A stretch of 64,000 bases of DNA from Pseudomonadota bacterium (GCA_029780695.1 JAKOYD010000035.1:62001-126000), one strand, 5' to 3'. Shown: positions 28,592-37,395, counted from the stretch's first letter. A program made the numbers and translations. Notes: generated from the sequence alone by a model not told the origin.

Positions 28592-30067
28592 ATGGGTTGG
28601 TTGAGCCTCGCCATCTGGACGCCGATTGTCTTCGGCGCCGTACTGCTGGCACTGGGTCGGGAGAGTCAAGCGCCGCTCGTGCGCTGGATCGCACTCATCG
28701 GTTCGGTGATCAGCTTCCTGGTCACACTGCCGCTCTACGGCGGTTTCCGCCTCGGCACGGCCGAGATGCAATTCGTCGAGAAGTCGGTGTGGATTCCGCG
28801 CTTCAACGTCAACTACCACTTGGGCGTGGACGGCATTTCACTGTGGTTCGTGCTGCTGACTGCCTTCATCACCGTCATCGTGGTGATCGCTGGCTGGGAA
28901 GTGATCCAGAAGAAGGTCAACCAGTACATGGCGGCCTTCCTGATCCTGTCGGGCCTGATGATCGGCGTGTTTGCCGCGCTCGATGGTGTGCTGTTCTACG
29001 TGTTCTTTGAAGCCACGCTGATCCCGATGTACCTCATCATTGGTATCTGGGGCGGGCCGAACAAGATCTACGCAGCCTTCAAGTTCTTCCTCTACACCTT
29101 GCTCGGCTCTCTGCTCACGCTGGTGGCCTTCATCTACTTGTACACGCGTGCGGGTGGCAGCTTCGACATTCTGACCTGGCAGACCCTGCCGCTGTCGGGC
29201 ACGGCGCAGACCTTGCTGTTCTTTGCACTGTTCGCGGCGTTTGCCGTGAAGGTGCCCATGTGGCCGGTTCATACCTGGTTGCCTGACGTGCACGTCGAGG
29301 CACCGACCGGCGGCTCGGCCGTGCTGGCCGCCATCATGCTGAAGCTGGGTGCTTATGGCTTCCTGCGCTTTTCGTTGCCGGTGCTGCCCGACGCGTCGCG
29401 TGAATGGGCGTGGCTGATGATCGCGTTGTCGCTCATCGCCGTGATTTATGTTGGCCTGGTGGCGCTGGTGCAGCAAGACATGAAGAAGCTGGTGGCCTAC
29501 TCGTCGGTGGCGCACATGGGCTTCGTTACGCTCGGTTTCTTCATCTTTAACGACATGGGCATCTCCGGTGGCATCGTCCAGATGATTGCCCACGGCTTCG
29601 TGTCAGGCGCCATGTTCCTGTGCATCGGCGTGTTGTACGACCGGGTGCATTCACGCGAAATCTCGAGCTATGGCGGGGTGGTCAACACCATGCCGCGCTT
29701 CACAGCCTTTGCGCTGCTGTTTGCCATGGCCAACTGCGGCTTGCCGGGCACCGCTGGTTTCGTGGGTGAGTGGATGGTCATACTAGGTGCCGTCAAGGCC
29801 AATTTCTGGATCGGGCTGGCGGCTGCCACGGCGCTGATCTCAGGCGCGGCCTACACCCTGTGGATGTTCAAGCGTGTCTATCTGGGTCCGGTGACCAATG
29901 ACGACGTGCGTGAACTGACCGACATCAACGGCCGCGAATTCCTGATGCTGGCGGCTCTGGCGATAGCCGTGCTGTGGATGGGCTTGCATCCCAAGCCGAT
30001 CACAGACGTGATGGACGCGTCGGTGGCCAACCTGATCAAGCAGGTGGCGGTATCCAAGCTGAATTGA
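28592..30067 (+). CDS. nuoM: NADH-quinone oxidoreductase subunit M
   Basis: 491 residues, 14 helices, with GVDGISLWFVLLTAFIT, FEATLIPMYLIIGIWGG (key Glu) and PVHTWLPDVHVEAPTGGS. Second antiporter-like proton channel of complex I. Confidence 0.98.
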   Translation: MGWLSLAIWTPIVFGAVLLALGRESQAPLVRWIALIGSVISFLVTLPLYGGFRLGTAEMQFVEKSVWIPRFNVNYHLGVDGISLWFVLLTAFITVIVVIAGWEVIQKKVNQYMAAFLILSGLMIGVFAALDGVLFYVFFEATLIPMYLIIGIWGGPNKIYAAFKFFLYTLLGSLLTLVAFIYLYTRAGGSFDILTWQTLPLSGTAQTLLFFALFAAFAVKVPMWPVHTWLPDVHVEAPTGGSAVLAAIMLKLGAYGFLRFSLPVLPDASREWAWLMIALSLIAVIYVGLVALVQQDMKKLVAYSSVAHMGFVTLGFFIFNDMGISGGIVQMIAHGFVSGAMFLCIGVLYDRVHSREISSYGGVVNTMPRFTAFALLFAMANCGLPGTAGFVGEWMVILGAVKANFWIGLAAATALISGAAYTLWMFKRVYLGPVTNDDVRELTDINGREFLMLAALAIAVLWMGLHPKPITDVMDASVANLIKQVAVSKLN

Positions 30068-30078
30068 GGACATTGGAG

Positions 30079-31566
30079 ATGATTGACAGATTCAGTTGGG
30101 TGGCCATCTATCCAGAAGTCGTGCTGCTGGTCATGGCGTGCGTGATCGCGCTGGTCGATCTGCTCGACAGCAGTTCACGCCGCATGCCGGCGTACATTCT
30201 GTCTTTGCTGACGTTGCTGGGCGTGGCCGGGCTGACGGGCATTTACGCCATGGGAGAGCAGACCGTTTACGGGTTTGACGGCCTGGTGGTGAGCGATCCG
30301 CTGGCCAACTGGCTCAAGTGCTTCTCTGCGCTGGCGGTGCTGGTCACGTTCATCTACGGGCGTCGCTACGTGTCCGAGCGCGGCATGCTGCGCGGTGGCG
30401 AATGGTACGTACTGGGGCTGCTGTCGTTGCTGGGCGCATTTGTGATGATCGCGGCCAACAACTTCATGCTGCTGTATCTGGGTCTCGAGTGCCTCACGCT
30501 GTCGGGCTACGCCATGGTGGCGCTGCGCCGCGACCACGCGGTGTCGGTCGAGGCCGCGATGAAATACTTCGTGCTGGGTGCCATGGCCTCCGGCTTCCTG
30601 CTGTACGGTCTGTCCATGTTGTACGGCGCCACCGGCACACTGGACATCGGTGGTGTCTACAAGGCTGTTTCCTCGGGGCAAATCAGGCACGTGGTACTGG
30701 TGTTCGGCTTGGTCTTCGTCGTGGCGGGCGTGGCGTTCAAGTTCGGTGCCGTTCCGTTTCACATGTGGATTCCCGACGTCTATCAGGGCGCGCCCACGGC
30801 CGTCACACTGATGATTGGCGCTGCACCCAAGCTGGCCGCGTTTGCCATGGCCATTCGCCTGCTGGTCGAGGGCCTGCTGCCGCTGGCTTTCGACTGGCAA
30901 CAGATGTTGGGCCTGCTGGCGATTGCCTCCCTGTTGATTGGCAACCTGGCGGCCATTGCGCAGACCAACATCAAGCGCATGCTGGCTTATTCCACCATCT
31001 CTCACATGGGGTTTGTGTTGCTGGGTTTGATGGCTGGCGTGGTCAACGGTAATTCACTGGCGGCGGCCAACGCCTACAGCTCGGCCATGTTCTATGTTGT
31101 CACCTATGTGCTGACGACCTTAGTGAGCTTCGGCGTGATCTTGTTGCTGTCGCGCGAAGGCCATGAGAGCGAGGAAATTGCCGACTTTGCAGGCCTTAAC
31201 CACCGCAGCCCGCTTTATGCCGGCATCATGGCGATCTGCTTGTTCTCGATGACTGGCCTGCCGCCGTTGGTGGGCTTTCAGGCCAAGTTGTCGGTGCTGC
31301 AGGCGCTGGTCAGCACGGGGCAGGGTGCCTACATCGCGCTGGCCGTCTTCGCAGTGATTCTGTCGCTGATCGGCGCGTTCTACTACCTGCGTGTCATCAA
31401 GGTCATGTATTTCGACGACCCGGTGTCCGAGGCGCCCATCCAGGCGCCCATGGACATGCGTGCCGTGCTCACCGCCAACGGTGCGCTGCTGCTGATTCTG
31501 GGCATCCTGCCGGGCGGGCTGATGACCCTGTGTGCCAACGCCATCGTGAAGATGCTGGCCACCTGA
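30079..31566 (+). CDS. nuoN: NADH-quinone oxidoreductase subunit N
   Basis: 495 residues, antiporter-like. MWIPDVYQGAPTAVTLMIGA and the LECLTLSGYAMVALRRDHAV loop are diagnostic. Start chosen at MIDRFSWVAI, preceded by GGAGATG; a longer in-frame extension overlaps nuoM and is not needed. Last complex I gene. Confidence 0.97.
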   Translation: MIDRFSWVAIYPEVVLLVMACVIALVDLLDSSSRRMPAYILSLLTLLGVAGLTGIYAMGEQTVYGFDGLVVSDPLANWLKCFSALAVLVTFIYGRRYVSERGMLRGGEWYVLGLLSLLGAFVMIAANNFMLLYLGLECLTLSGYAMVALRRDHAVSVEAAMKYFVLGAMASGFLLYGLSMLYGATGTLDIGGVYKAVSSGQIRHVVLVFGLVFVVAGVAFKFGAVPFHMWIPDVYQGAPTAVTLMIGAAPKLAAFAMAIRLLVEGLLPLAFDWQQMLGLLAIASLLIGNLAAIAQTNIKRMLAYSTISHMGFVLLGLMAGVVNGNSLAAANAYSSAMFYVVTYVLTTLVSFGVILLLSREGHESEEIADFAGLNHRSPLYAGIMAICLFSMTGLPPLVGFQAKLSVLQALVSTGQGAYIALAVFAVILSLIGAFYYLRVIKVMYFDDPVSEAPIQAPMDMRAVLTANGALLLILGILPGGLMTLCANAIVKMLAT

Positions 31567-31568
31567 GA

Positions 31569-31877
31569 ATGAGCCAATCGCTCTCGGTCTGGCTGCTGAT
31601 CCTACTGGCGTTCGTCGCCGCCAACCTGCCGTTTGTCAACCAACGCCTGCTTACCGTGGTGCCCTTGAAGGCACCGGTCAAGAACCTGGCCTGGCGGCTG
31701 GTTGAGCTCATGGTGTGGTATTCGGTGGTCATTGCCATCGGCATGGCCATGGAACGTGCGGTGGGACAAAACCAGGGGCAAGGCTGGGAGTTCTACGCCG
31801 TCACGGGCGCTATGTTTCTGACATTGGCATTTCCTGGCTTCGTCTATCGCTACCTCGTGCGCCGAGGCGGCCGATGA
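31569..31877 (+). CDS. DUF2818 membrane protein
   Basis: 102 residues, three transmembrane segments (MSQSLSVWLLILLAFVAANL; about 37-55; about 72-90) with LPFVNQRLL and the end PGFVYRYLVRR typical of DUF2818. It is found just after nuoN in many Betaproteobacteria and may help complex I assembly, but I know of no proven function. Starts two bases after the nuoN stop, so it is almost certainly in the nuo operon. Confidence 0.9.
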   Translation: MSQSLSVWLLILLAFVAANLPFVNQRLLTVVPLKAPVKNLAWRLVELMVWYSVVIAIGMAMERAVGQNQGQGWEFYAVTGAMFLTLAFPGFVYRYLVRRGGR

Positions 31878-32464
31878 GCCCGCATCTGGACGAGCGTCGC
31901 GTCGATGGGCAAGAGATCCTCAAGGGACACTTCCTGCACGCCTTTCGCGACCAGGTGCGTCTGCCCGACGGCAAAATTACCCAACGCGAGTACATCGTCC
32001 ATCCCGGCGCGGTGATGATCGTGCCGTTGTTGCAAACGCCCCATGGCGACACCGACTTGGTGCTGGAGCGTCAATACCGCTACCCCGTTCAGCAGGTCAT
32101 CATCGAGTTTCCGGCCGGCAAGCTTGACCCCGGCGAAGACACGTTACCTTGCGCCCAGCGCGAGCTGCGCGAAGAAACCGGCTACACCGCGCGCCAATGG
32201 GCGCGCGCGGGTGTTTTGCATCCGGTGGTGTCTTACTCCACCGAGTTCATCGAAATCTGGTTTGCCCGCGACTTGGTGCCGGGCGAGCGGCGACTCGATG
32301 AAGGCGAGTTTCTTGATGTGTTCACGTTGTCGGTTGCAGAATTCGGCGCCTGGTGCCGCGATGGTCGGGTAACCGACGCTAAAACGCTGATCGGCGGGCT
32401 TTGGCTGCAGAATGTGCAAAGCGGCGCCTGGAAGCTGGATTGGCAGGACGTGGCGCCCGATTGA
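31874..32464 (+). CDS. NUDIX hydrolase, ADP-ribose pyrophosphatase type
   Basis: 196 residues. The Nudix box GKLDPGEDTLPCAQRELREE TGY is complete (G-x5-E-x7-REUxEE-x-GU), so Mg-dependent diphosphate hydrolysis is expected. The surrounding sequence (LVLERQYRYPVQQVIIEFPA) matches ADP-ribose/GDP-mannose pyrophosphatases. Overlaps the DUF2818 stop (ATGA) and thus follows the nuo operon; a link to NAD metabolism is suggestive only. Confidence 0.93.
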   Translation: MSPHLDERRVDGQEILKGHFLHAFRDQVRLPDGKITQREYIVHPGAVMIVPLLQTPHGDTDLVLERQYRYPVQQVIIEFPAGKLDPGEDTLPCAQRELREETGYTARQWARAGVLHPVVSYSTEFIEIWFARDLVPGERRLDEGEFLDVFTLSVAEFGAWCRDGRVTDAKTLIGGLWLQNVQSGAWKLDWQDVAPD

Positions 32465-32468
32465 GCCC

Positions 32469-32939
32469 ATGAAAGTTCTCGACCTGCAATGCCCGCACGG
32501 CCACGCCTTCGAGGGCTGGTTTTCGTCCGAGGACGACTTTCAGAATCAACTGGCGCGCCAGCTGCTTGAATGCCCCATGTGCGGGGACACCGCGATCTCC
32601 AAGCTGCCGAGCGCGCCACGGCTGAATCTGGGCGCCTCGTCGGCACATCAGCTTGCCGGATCTCACCAACCTCCTGAACCATCGGCAGCGCCCGTGGCGG
32701 CCTTGCCGCCAGCGGCGGTGCAGGCGGCCTGGATGCAGGTGGTGCGCCGCGTGATGGCCGACACCGAGGACGTGGGCGAGCGTTTTGCCGAAGAGGCGCG
32801 CCGCATGCACTATGGCGAAGTCAGCGAACGAGGCATCCGCGGTCAGGCCACGCTGGAGCAGACGGAGGAATTGCTGGATGAGGGCATCGCCGTGATGCCA
32901 CTGCCGATTCCACCCGGCTTCAAGAACACGCTGCAATAG
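32469..32939 (+). CDS. DUF1178 family protein
   Basis: 156 residues, MKVLDLQCPHGHAFEGWFSS then ECPMCGDTAISKLPSAPRLN: a zinc-ribbon-like N-terminus with two Cys pairs or Cys/His. A variable Pro/Ala linker and a conserved C-terminus (ERFAEEARRMHYGEVSERGI RG) follow. DUF1178 is widespread in Proteobacteria, function unknown. Starts four bases after the NUDIX stop. Confidence 0.9.
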   Translation: MKVLDLQCPHGHAFEGWFSSEDDFQNQLARQLLECPMCGDTAISKLPSAPRLNLGASSAHQLAGSHQPPEPSAAPVAALPPAAVQAAWMQVVRRVMADTEDVGERFAEEARRMHYGEVSERGIRGQATLEQTEELLDEGIAVMPLPIPPGFKNTLQ

Positions 32940-32953
32940 CTTTGTGTCCGCGC

Positions 32954-32971
32954 CGCGCTGGCTCCAGCGCG
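32954..32971. terminator. Hairpin between convergent DUF1178 and fnr genes
   Basis: CGCGCT-GGCTCC-AGCGCG. Short GC-rich stem, no U-tract; possible bidirectional terminator of the nuo operon tail and fnr. Confidence 0.4.
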
Positions 32972-32980
32972 TGGTCGAAA

Positions 32981-33700
32981 TCAGGCACAGGCGGGACTGT
33001 TGACGATGGCGCGCAGCGCTTCCGTGTCGAGGATGCGCACGTGGCGCTGTTTGACTTCGACGATGCCCTCTTCGGCGAATTTCGAGAACGTGCGGCTCAC
33101 CGTTTCCAGCTTCAGGCCCAGGTAGCTGCCGATTTCTTCGCGCGTCATGCGCAGCACCAGCTCGCTTTGCGAAAAGCCGCGCGCATGCAGGCGTTGCACC
33201 AGGTTTAGCAAAAAGGCGGCCAAGCGCTCTTCGGCGCGCATACTGCCCAACAGCAGCATGACCCCATGCTCGCGCACGATCTCGCGGCTCATGATCTTGT
33301 GCACGTGACTTTGCAGCGCCGGCACCTCGCGCGAGAGTTCCTCGATACGGTCGTAGGGCATGACGCAAACCTCGGCATCTTCCAGCGCCACCGCATCGCA
33401 GGTGTGGCGATCTCCCACGATGCCATCCAGCCCGATGATTTCGCCTGCCATCTGAAAGCCTGTCACCTGATCACGCCCGTCCTCGGTGGCAATACAGGTC
33501 TTGAAAAAGCCGGTGCGGATGGCGTAGAGCGCGTTGAACGCGTCGCCGTTGGAAAACAGCGCCGCGCCACGCTTGATCTTGCGGCGCGTGGCCACCAGAT
33601 CGTCAAGTTTGCCCATATCGTCACCCGACAGACCCATCGGCATGCACAGCTCGCGCAGGTTGCAATTAGAGCAGGCGACTTTGATGGTTTGCGGCGTCAT
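32981..33700 (-). CDS. fnr: FNR-type oxygen-sensing transcription regulator
   Basis: 239 residues of the CRP/FNR family. Three N-terminal cysteines, C10-x2-C13-x5-C19, plus C112 in AEVCVMPYD reproduce the [4Fe-4S] ligand pattern of E. coli FNR. The cyclic-nucleotide-like barrel follows. The HTH contains LETVSRTFSKF with the E-x-x-SR readout that recognises TTGAT half-sites. Expected to activate genes when oxygen is low. Start chosen at MTPQTIKVAC; longer frames reach into the hemN upstream region. Divergent from hemN with an FNR site between. Confidence 0.95.
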   Translation of the reverse strand: MTPQTIKVACSNCNLRELCMPMGLSGDDMGKLDDLVATRRKIKRGAALFSNGDAFNALYAIRTGFFKTCIATEDGRDQVTGFQMAGEIIGLDGIVGDRHTCDAVALEDAEVCVMPYDRIEELSREVPALQSHVHKIMSREIVREHGVMLLLGSMRAEERLAAFLLNLVQRLHARGFSQSELVLRMTREEIGSYLGLKLETVSRTFSKFAEEGIVEVKQRHVRILDTEALRAIVNSPACA

Positions 33701-33819
33701 CGGGGCATGTGGGCAGTGGAAAGCCTTGAGCGTCGTCAAGTACGCGCATTTTAGGCGATGGGCTGCGCGGCCCCCGAATTTGACGCAGCACAAAAACCCG
33801 ACGAAACAGCTCGGATACC

Positions 33820-33833
33820 TTGATCATTGTCAA
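33820..33833. promoter_or_regulatory. FNR/ANR binding site upstream of hemN
   Basis: TTGATCATTGTCAA against consensus TTGAT-n4-ATCAA (one mismatch). It lies 56 bases before the hemN ATG and 120 bases from the fnr start, so it could serve either promoter; position suits activation of hemN. Confidence 0.8.
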
Positions 33834-33888
33834 GGCGCCAGCCGCCCGACCCGGCGACATTTCGTGCCTAGGTTCAAAGGAATTCGCG

Positions 33889-35271
33889 ATGACCGCCATC
33901 ACCACCGAGCTGTTGACCCGGTTCGACGTCCCCGGGCCGCGCTACACCTCATACCCGACGGCCGACCGGTTCGTGGAGGCGTTTGGCGAGCCCGAGTATC
34001 TGCAAGCGCTGGATCAGCGCCGCGCCGGGCCGGCGGCGCTGGCGCTGCCCTTGTCGCTGTACGTGCACATACCCTTCTGCGAGTCGCTGTGCTACTACTG
34101 CGCCTGCAACAAGATCATCACCAAGCACCATGAACGCAGCGCGCCGTACTTGCGCTACCTGAGCAAGGAAGTCGACCTGCACGTGCAGCACCTGGGCGCG
34201 GGCCTGCCGGTCAGCCAGTTGCACCTGGGCGGCGGCACCCCGACGTTCTTCAGCGACGACGAGTTGAGTGACTTGATGTCGATGCTGCGCCGCAACTTCA
34301 GCCTGGTGCCCGGCGGCGAATACTCCATCGAAGTTGATCCGCGCACCGTCGACGAAGCGCGCCTCGAAACGCTGGCGCGCCTGGGCTTCAACCGCCTGAG
34401 CCTTGGCGTGCAGGACTTCGACCCGCTGGTGCAGAAAGCCGTGCACCGCATTCAGCCGGCCGAAAAGGTGTTTGCGCTGGCTGACGCCGCGCGCCGCATC
34501 GGCTTCGAATCCATCAACGCCGACCTGATCTACGGCCTGCCCAAGCAGACGCCTGAATCATTCGAGCGCACGCTGGCGCAGGTGACCGAACTGCGGCCCG
34601 ACCGCATTGCGCTGTACGCTTATGCACACTTGCCCGAGCGCTTCAAGCCGCAACGGCGCATCATCGCCATCGACCTGCCGGGCGCGGCCAACAAGGTGTC
34701 GATGTTGGCGCGGGCGCTGGCGGCGTTTGAATCGGCCGGCTACGACTACATCGGCATGGACCACTTCGCCCTGCCCAACGACGCGCTGGCCGTGGCCAAG
34801 CGGCAGGGCCGGCTGCACCGCAACTTCCAGGGCTACAGCACGCAACCCGACTGCGACCTGATCGGCCTGGGCGTGTCGGCCATCGGCAAGGTGGGCGCCA
34901 CCTACAGCCAAAACGCCAAGTCGCTGGAGGAATACCAGGACCTGCTCGACCAAGGCCACCTGCCCGTGGTGCGCGGCCTGGCGGTGTCGCGCGACGACCT
35001 GCTGCGCCGCGCCGTCATCATGGCGCTGATGTGCCAGGGCGAGGTGCTTTTTGAATCGATCGAACTGGCTCATCTGATCGACTTTCGCGAATACTTCGCC
35101 ACCGAACTGGAAACGCTGCGCGGCATGCAGGCGCAAGGGCTGGTCACGGTGAGCGACAGCGCCGTTCAGGTCACCTCCATGGGCTGGTTCTTCGTGCGCG
35201 GCGTGGCCATGGTGTTCGACAAATACCTGCAGGCCGATCGCACGCGGGCACGTTTCTCCAAGATCATTTAG
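33889..35271 (+). CDS. hemN: Oxygen-independent coproporphyrinogen III oxidase
   Basis: 460 residues, radical SAM enzyme. Motif HIPFCESLCYYCACNK carries C-x3-C-x2-C for the [4Fe-4S] cluster; GGGTPTFFSDDEL and the HemN C-terminal domain are present. Decarboxylates coproporphyrinogen III to protoporphyrinogen IX without oxygen. Start chosen at MTAITTELLTRFDVPGPRYT with AAAGGA upstream; a longer frame would cover the FNR site. Adjacency to fnr and the site at 33820 indicate anaerobic induction. Confidence 0.97.
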   Translation: MTAITTELLTRFDVPGPRYTSYPTADRFVEAFGEPEYLQALDQRRAGPAALALPLSLYVHIPFCESLCYYCACNKIITKHHERSAPYLRYLSKEVDLHVQHLGAGLPVSQLHLGGGTPTFFSDDELSDLMSMLRRNFSLVPGGEYSIEVDPRTVDEARLETLARLGFNRLSLGVQDFDPLVQKAVHRIQPAEKVFALADAARRIGFESINADLIYGLPKQTPESFERTLAQVTELRPDRIALYAYAHLPERFKPQRRIIAIDLPGAANKVSMLARALAAFESAGYDYIGMDHFALPNDALAVAKRQGRLHRNFQGYSTQPDCDLIGLGVSAIGKVGATYSQNAKSLEEYQDLLDQGHLPVVRGLAVSRDDLLRRAVIMALMCQGEVLFESIELAHLIDFREYFATELETLRGMQAQGLVTVSDSAVQVTSMGWFFVRGVAMVFDKYLQADRTRARFSKII

Positions 35272-35345
35272 GGCCCTCAGTGGGACGACGCCAATGGCCC
35301 GCACCAGCCCGGCCATGGCGCCCCCCGATGGACTTGCTTCGCAGC
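35272..35345. repeat. Partial family B-like repeat
   Basis: GGGCCCTCAGTGGGACGACG then TTGCTTCGCAGCCCTCGGCG. Shares the CCCT(T/C)AGTGGG and CGCAGCCCT blocks with the distal part of the copy at 40463. It fills the hemN-35382 gap. Confidence 0.4.
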
Positions 35346-35381
35346 CCTCGGCGGAGGCCAGGAAGGCGACATACTCGACCC

Positions 35382-36068
35382 ATGCAAACCTCTCTCGCAG
35401 TGACCGCCTTGTTGATGGGTCTGGCCGGCGGCCCCCATTGCATCGCCATGTGCGGCGCGGCCTGCGCTGGCATCGGCCAGGCGGCGGCGCCGCGCACCAC
35501 GCAGGCCATTTCGATGTTCCAGCTTGGCCGGGTGGCTGGCTATTCCGCGCTGGGCGCGCTGGCCGCGGCCACCATGCAGGGTCTGGGCTGGCTCACCGTG
35601 CAGTCGGCGGCGCTGCGGCCGGCCTGGACCATGGTGCACGTGGCCGCCGTGCTGCTGGGTCTGGTGCTGCTGATTCAGGCGCGCCAACCGGTGTGGCTGG
35701 AAACCGGCGCGCGCCGCGTCTGGGCACGGGTGCGCGTGGCCACGCAGTCGCTGGGATTGGCGGCGCCGCTGGGCTTGGGAGTGGCTTGGGCGCTGCTGCC
35801 CTGCGGGCTGCTGTATTCGGCGCTGTTGGTGGCGGCCCTGGCGGGCAACGTGGCTGGCGGCACGGCGGTAATGGCGCTGTTCGCCATTGGCTCGGGCGTG
35901 TCGCTGTGGGCCGGCCCGTGGCTGCTGCTGCGGATGGGGCAAAACGGCCGCGGCGCCTGGAGCATGCGCATTGCTGGCGCGGCGCTGATGCTTACCTCCG
36001 CCTGGGGCTTGTACATGGGCCTGGCGCACGACCAGGCGCCGTGGTGCGTGGTGCCCGCCGCGCACTGA
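35382..36068 (+). CDS. TauE/SafE-like membrane protein (COG2836 type)
   Basis: 228 residues, about six transmembrane helices. The N-terminus ALLMGLAGGPHCIAMCGAAC contains the GGPHC-xMCG motif of the UreH/COG2836 group, and ALLPCGLLYSALLVAALAGN contains the second conserved LLPCG. These often sit beside cytochrome cbb3 oxidase, fnr and hemN genes and are thought to handle copper or related assembly; that role is inferred. ATG chosen at 35382; the upstream frame passes through repeat sequence. Confidence 0.8.
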   Translation: MQTSLAVTALLMGLAGGPHCIAMCGAACAGIGQAAAPRTTQAISMFQLGRVAGYSALGALAAATMQGLGWLTVQSAALRPAWTMVHVAAVLLGLVLLIQARQPVWLETGARRVWARVRVATQSLGLAAPLGLGVAWALLPCGLLYSALLVAALAGNVAGGTAVMALFAIGSGVSLWAGPWLLLRMGQNGRGAWSMRIAGAALMLTSAWGLYMGLAHDQAPWCVVPAAH

Positions 36069-36080
36069 GTGCGGCCTGCT

Positions 36081-36131
36081 TTCAAATTGATAGCTAACCG
36101 CGCTTTCCAGTAAAGCGCTGGGGCCGGGTTT
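36081..36131 (+). repeat. Family A repeat
   Basis: TTCAAATTGATAGCTAACCG then CGCTTTCCAGTAAAGCGCTG and GGGCCGGGTTT. Near-consensus copy with a perfect GCGCTTT/AAAGCGC stem, between two convergent genes where it may act as a terminator. Confidence 0.9.
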
Positions 36132-36147
36132 CATCAATAATTTCGCG

Positions 36148-36972
36148 TCAGACACCCATCGCCAGCACGCCCTTGTAGAGCATGTACAGCGCCAGCGTGA
36201 ACAGCACCACGGCAAACGCGCGCTTGAGCTTCTTCACTGGCAGCGCGTGCGCCGCCTTGGCGCCGAGCGGCGCCATCAGCACGCTGCAGCTGGCAATCAC
36301 CCCCAGCGCCGGCAGCCACAGGTAGCCGAAGGAGTAAGGCGGCGCGCCTTCCAGCCCCTGGCCGGCGATCACGTAGCCGGCCACGTTGGCCAGCGCAATC
36401 GGAAAACCCAGCGCCGCGCTGGTGGCCACGGCGTTGTGGATGGCGACGTTGCACCAGGTCATGAAAGGCACGCTGATGAAGCCACCCCCCGCGCCCACCA
36501 GCCCCGACAGGAAGCCGATGACGCCCCCCGCGCCCAGCAACCCCGGCGTGCCCGGCAGCTGGCGCGTCGGCGCGGGTTTCTTGTCCAGGTACATCTGTAC
36601 GGCCGAAAACGCGACAAAGCCGCCGAACACGAAATAGAGCAGGGCGCCCTTCAGCAGCGCGAACACCCCCACGCTGGCCAGCAGCGCGCCCAGCACGATC
36701 CCCGGCGCCAGCTTCTTGACGATGTCCCAGCGCACCGCGCCCTTCTTGTGGTGGGCGCGTACGCTGCTGATCGACGTGAAAATGATCGTGGCCATCGACG
36801 TGGCAATCGCCATCTTCACCGCCAGGCCGGGCGCCACGCCGCGCCCGCTGAGGATGGCCGAGATGAACGGCACCATGATCATGCCCCCGCCAATACCCAG
36901 CAGCCCCGCCAGGAAGCCGGTGGCCAGCCCCAGCAGGGCGAGTTCGATGATGAGCACAGGTTCGATGGGCAT
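36148..36972 (-). CDS. Sulfite exporter TauE/SafE family permease
   Basis: 274 residues, about eight transmembrane segments in two halves. GFLAGLLGIGGGMIMVPFIS and the second-half repeat GFLSGLVGAGGGFISVPFMT are the duplicated signature of the TauE/SafE (COG0730) family, which exports sulfoacetate/sulfite-type anions. Substrate unknown. Start chosen at MPIEPVLIIEL; the longer frame upstream has no membrane signal. Downstream of the 6S RNA gene on the same strand. Confidence 0.88.
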   Translation of the reverse strand: MPIEPVLIIELALLGLATGFLAGLLGIGGGMIMVPFISAILSGRGVAPGLAVKMAIATSMATIIFTSISSVRAHHKKGAVRWDIVKKLAPGIVLGALLASVGVFALLKGALLYFVFGGFVAFSAVQMYLDKKPAPTRQLPGTPGLLGAGGVIGFLSGLVGAGGGFISVPFMTWCNVAIHNAVATSAALGFPIALANVAGYVIAGQGLEGAPPYSFGYLWLPALGVIASCSVLMAPLGAKAAHALPVKKLKRAFAVVLFTLALYMLYKGVLAMGV

Positions 36973-37017
36973 GATGGCAACCGCGACGCAATGGTATTCA
37001 AGACAAAAGGCCGCGGA

Positions 37018-37108
37018 GCAGGCCACGCGGGAGCGCCGTGGCCGGGCTTGCACCGGGCACTGGCGCTGTCCCCCTCAGGGGGAAGGCGCCGCAGGCGACT
37101 CAGGGGGA
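37018..37108 (-). repeat. Family B interspersed repeat
   Basis: On the minus strand CCCCTGAGTCGCCTGCGGCG, CCTTCCCCCTGAGGGGGACA, then GTGGCCTGCTCCGCGGCC. A full copy lying just past the 3' end of the 6S RNA, where the CCCCCTGAGGGGG hairpin may terminate it. Confidence 0.85.
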
Positions 37109-37118
37109 AATCGGGGTT

Positions 37119-37292
37119 GTCTGCGAATGCCGCCGAACCGTCATCCTGAACGCAGGGGTTCAGGTGGGCGAGGTCAATCTGATCTTGGGATCATCTGACG
37201 CGAGACGTTCACGCCGACCAGACGATGTTCCAAGCCCGTGCTCTTATGAGCATTGGTTCAAGGAAATATAAAGTCCGGCATGCATCGCAGAC
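37119..37292 (-). ncRNA. ssrS: 6S RNA
   Basis: Minus strand. The 5' GTCTGCGATGCATGCCG pairs with 3' CGGCATTCGCAGAC to close the molecule. The 3' half reads CACCTGAACCCCTGCGTTCA, then GG.TGACGGTTCGGCGGCAT, closely matching the E. coli 6S 3' region (ACCTTGAACC..GGTTCAAGG..GGCGGCAT). Length about 174. Located downstream of zapA, as in E. coli and many Proteobacteria. 6S RNA mimics an open promoter and sequesters sigma-70 RNA polymerase in stationary phase. Ends are approximate. Confidence 0.85.
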
Positions 37293-37299
37293 GAGACGG

Positions 37300-37305
37300 A
37301 TTTTA
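37300..37305 (-). promoter_or_regulatory. -10 element of 6S RNA
   Basis: TAAAAT on the minus strand, eight bases before the predicted 5' end at about 37292. The -35 area overlaps the family B copy at 37306 and shows no TTGACA. Confidence 0.5.
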
Positions 37306-37395
37306 CCCCCCTGAGCCGCTGACGCGGCTTCCCCCCTTGCTGCGCGGGGGGCGCAGCCAGCGGACTGGCGTAGCCAGCTCCGCGGCTACCTGGGG
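37306..37395 (+). repeat. Family B interspersed repeat next to 6S promoter
   Basis: CCCCCTGAGCCGCTGACGCG, GCTTCCCCCC..GGGGGGCGC hairpin, then TAGCCAGCTCCGCGGC. It starts one base beyond the 6S -10 element. Confidence 0.7.

Noticed and set aside
36134-36991. Alternative 285-codon minus-strand frame overlapping the TauE/SafE gene
   Set aside because: Frame lacks hydrophobic periodicity; the overlapping frame 36148-36972 has the duplicated GIGGG/GAGGG motifs.
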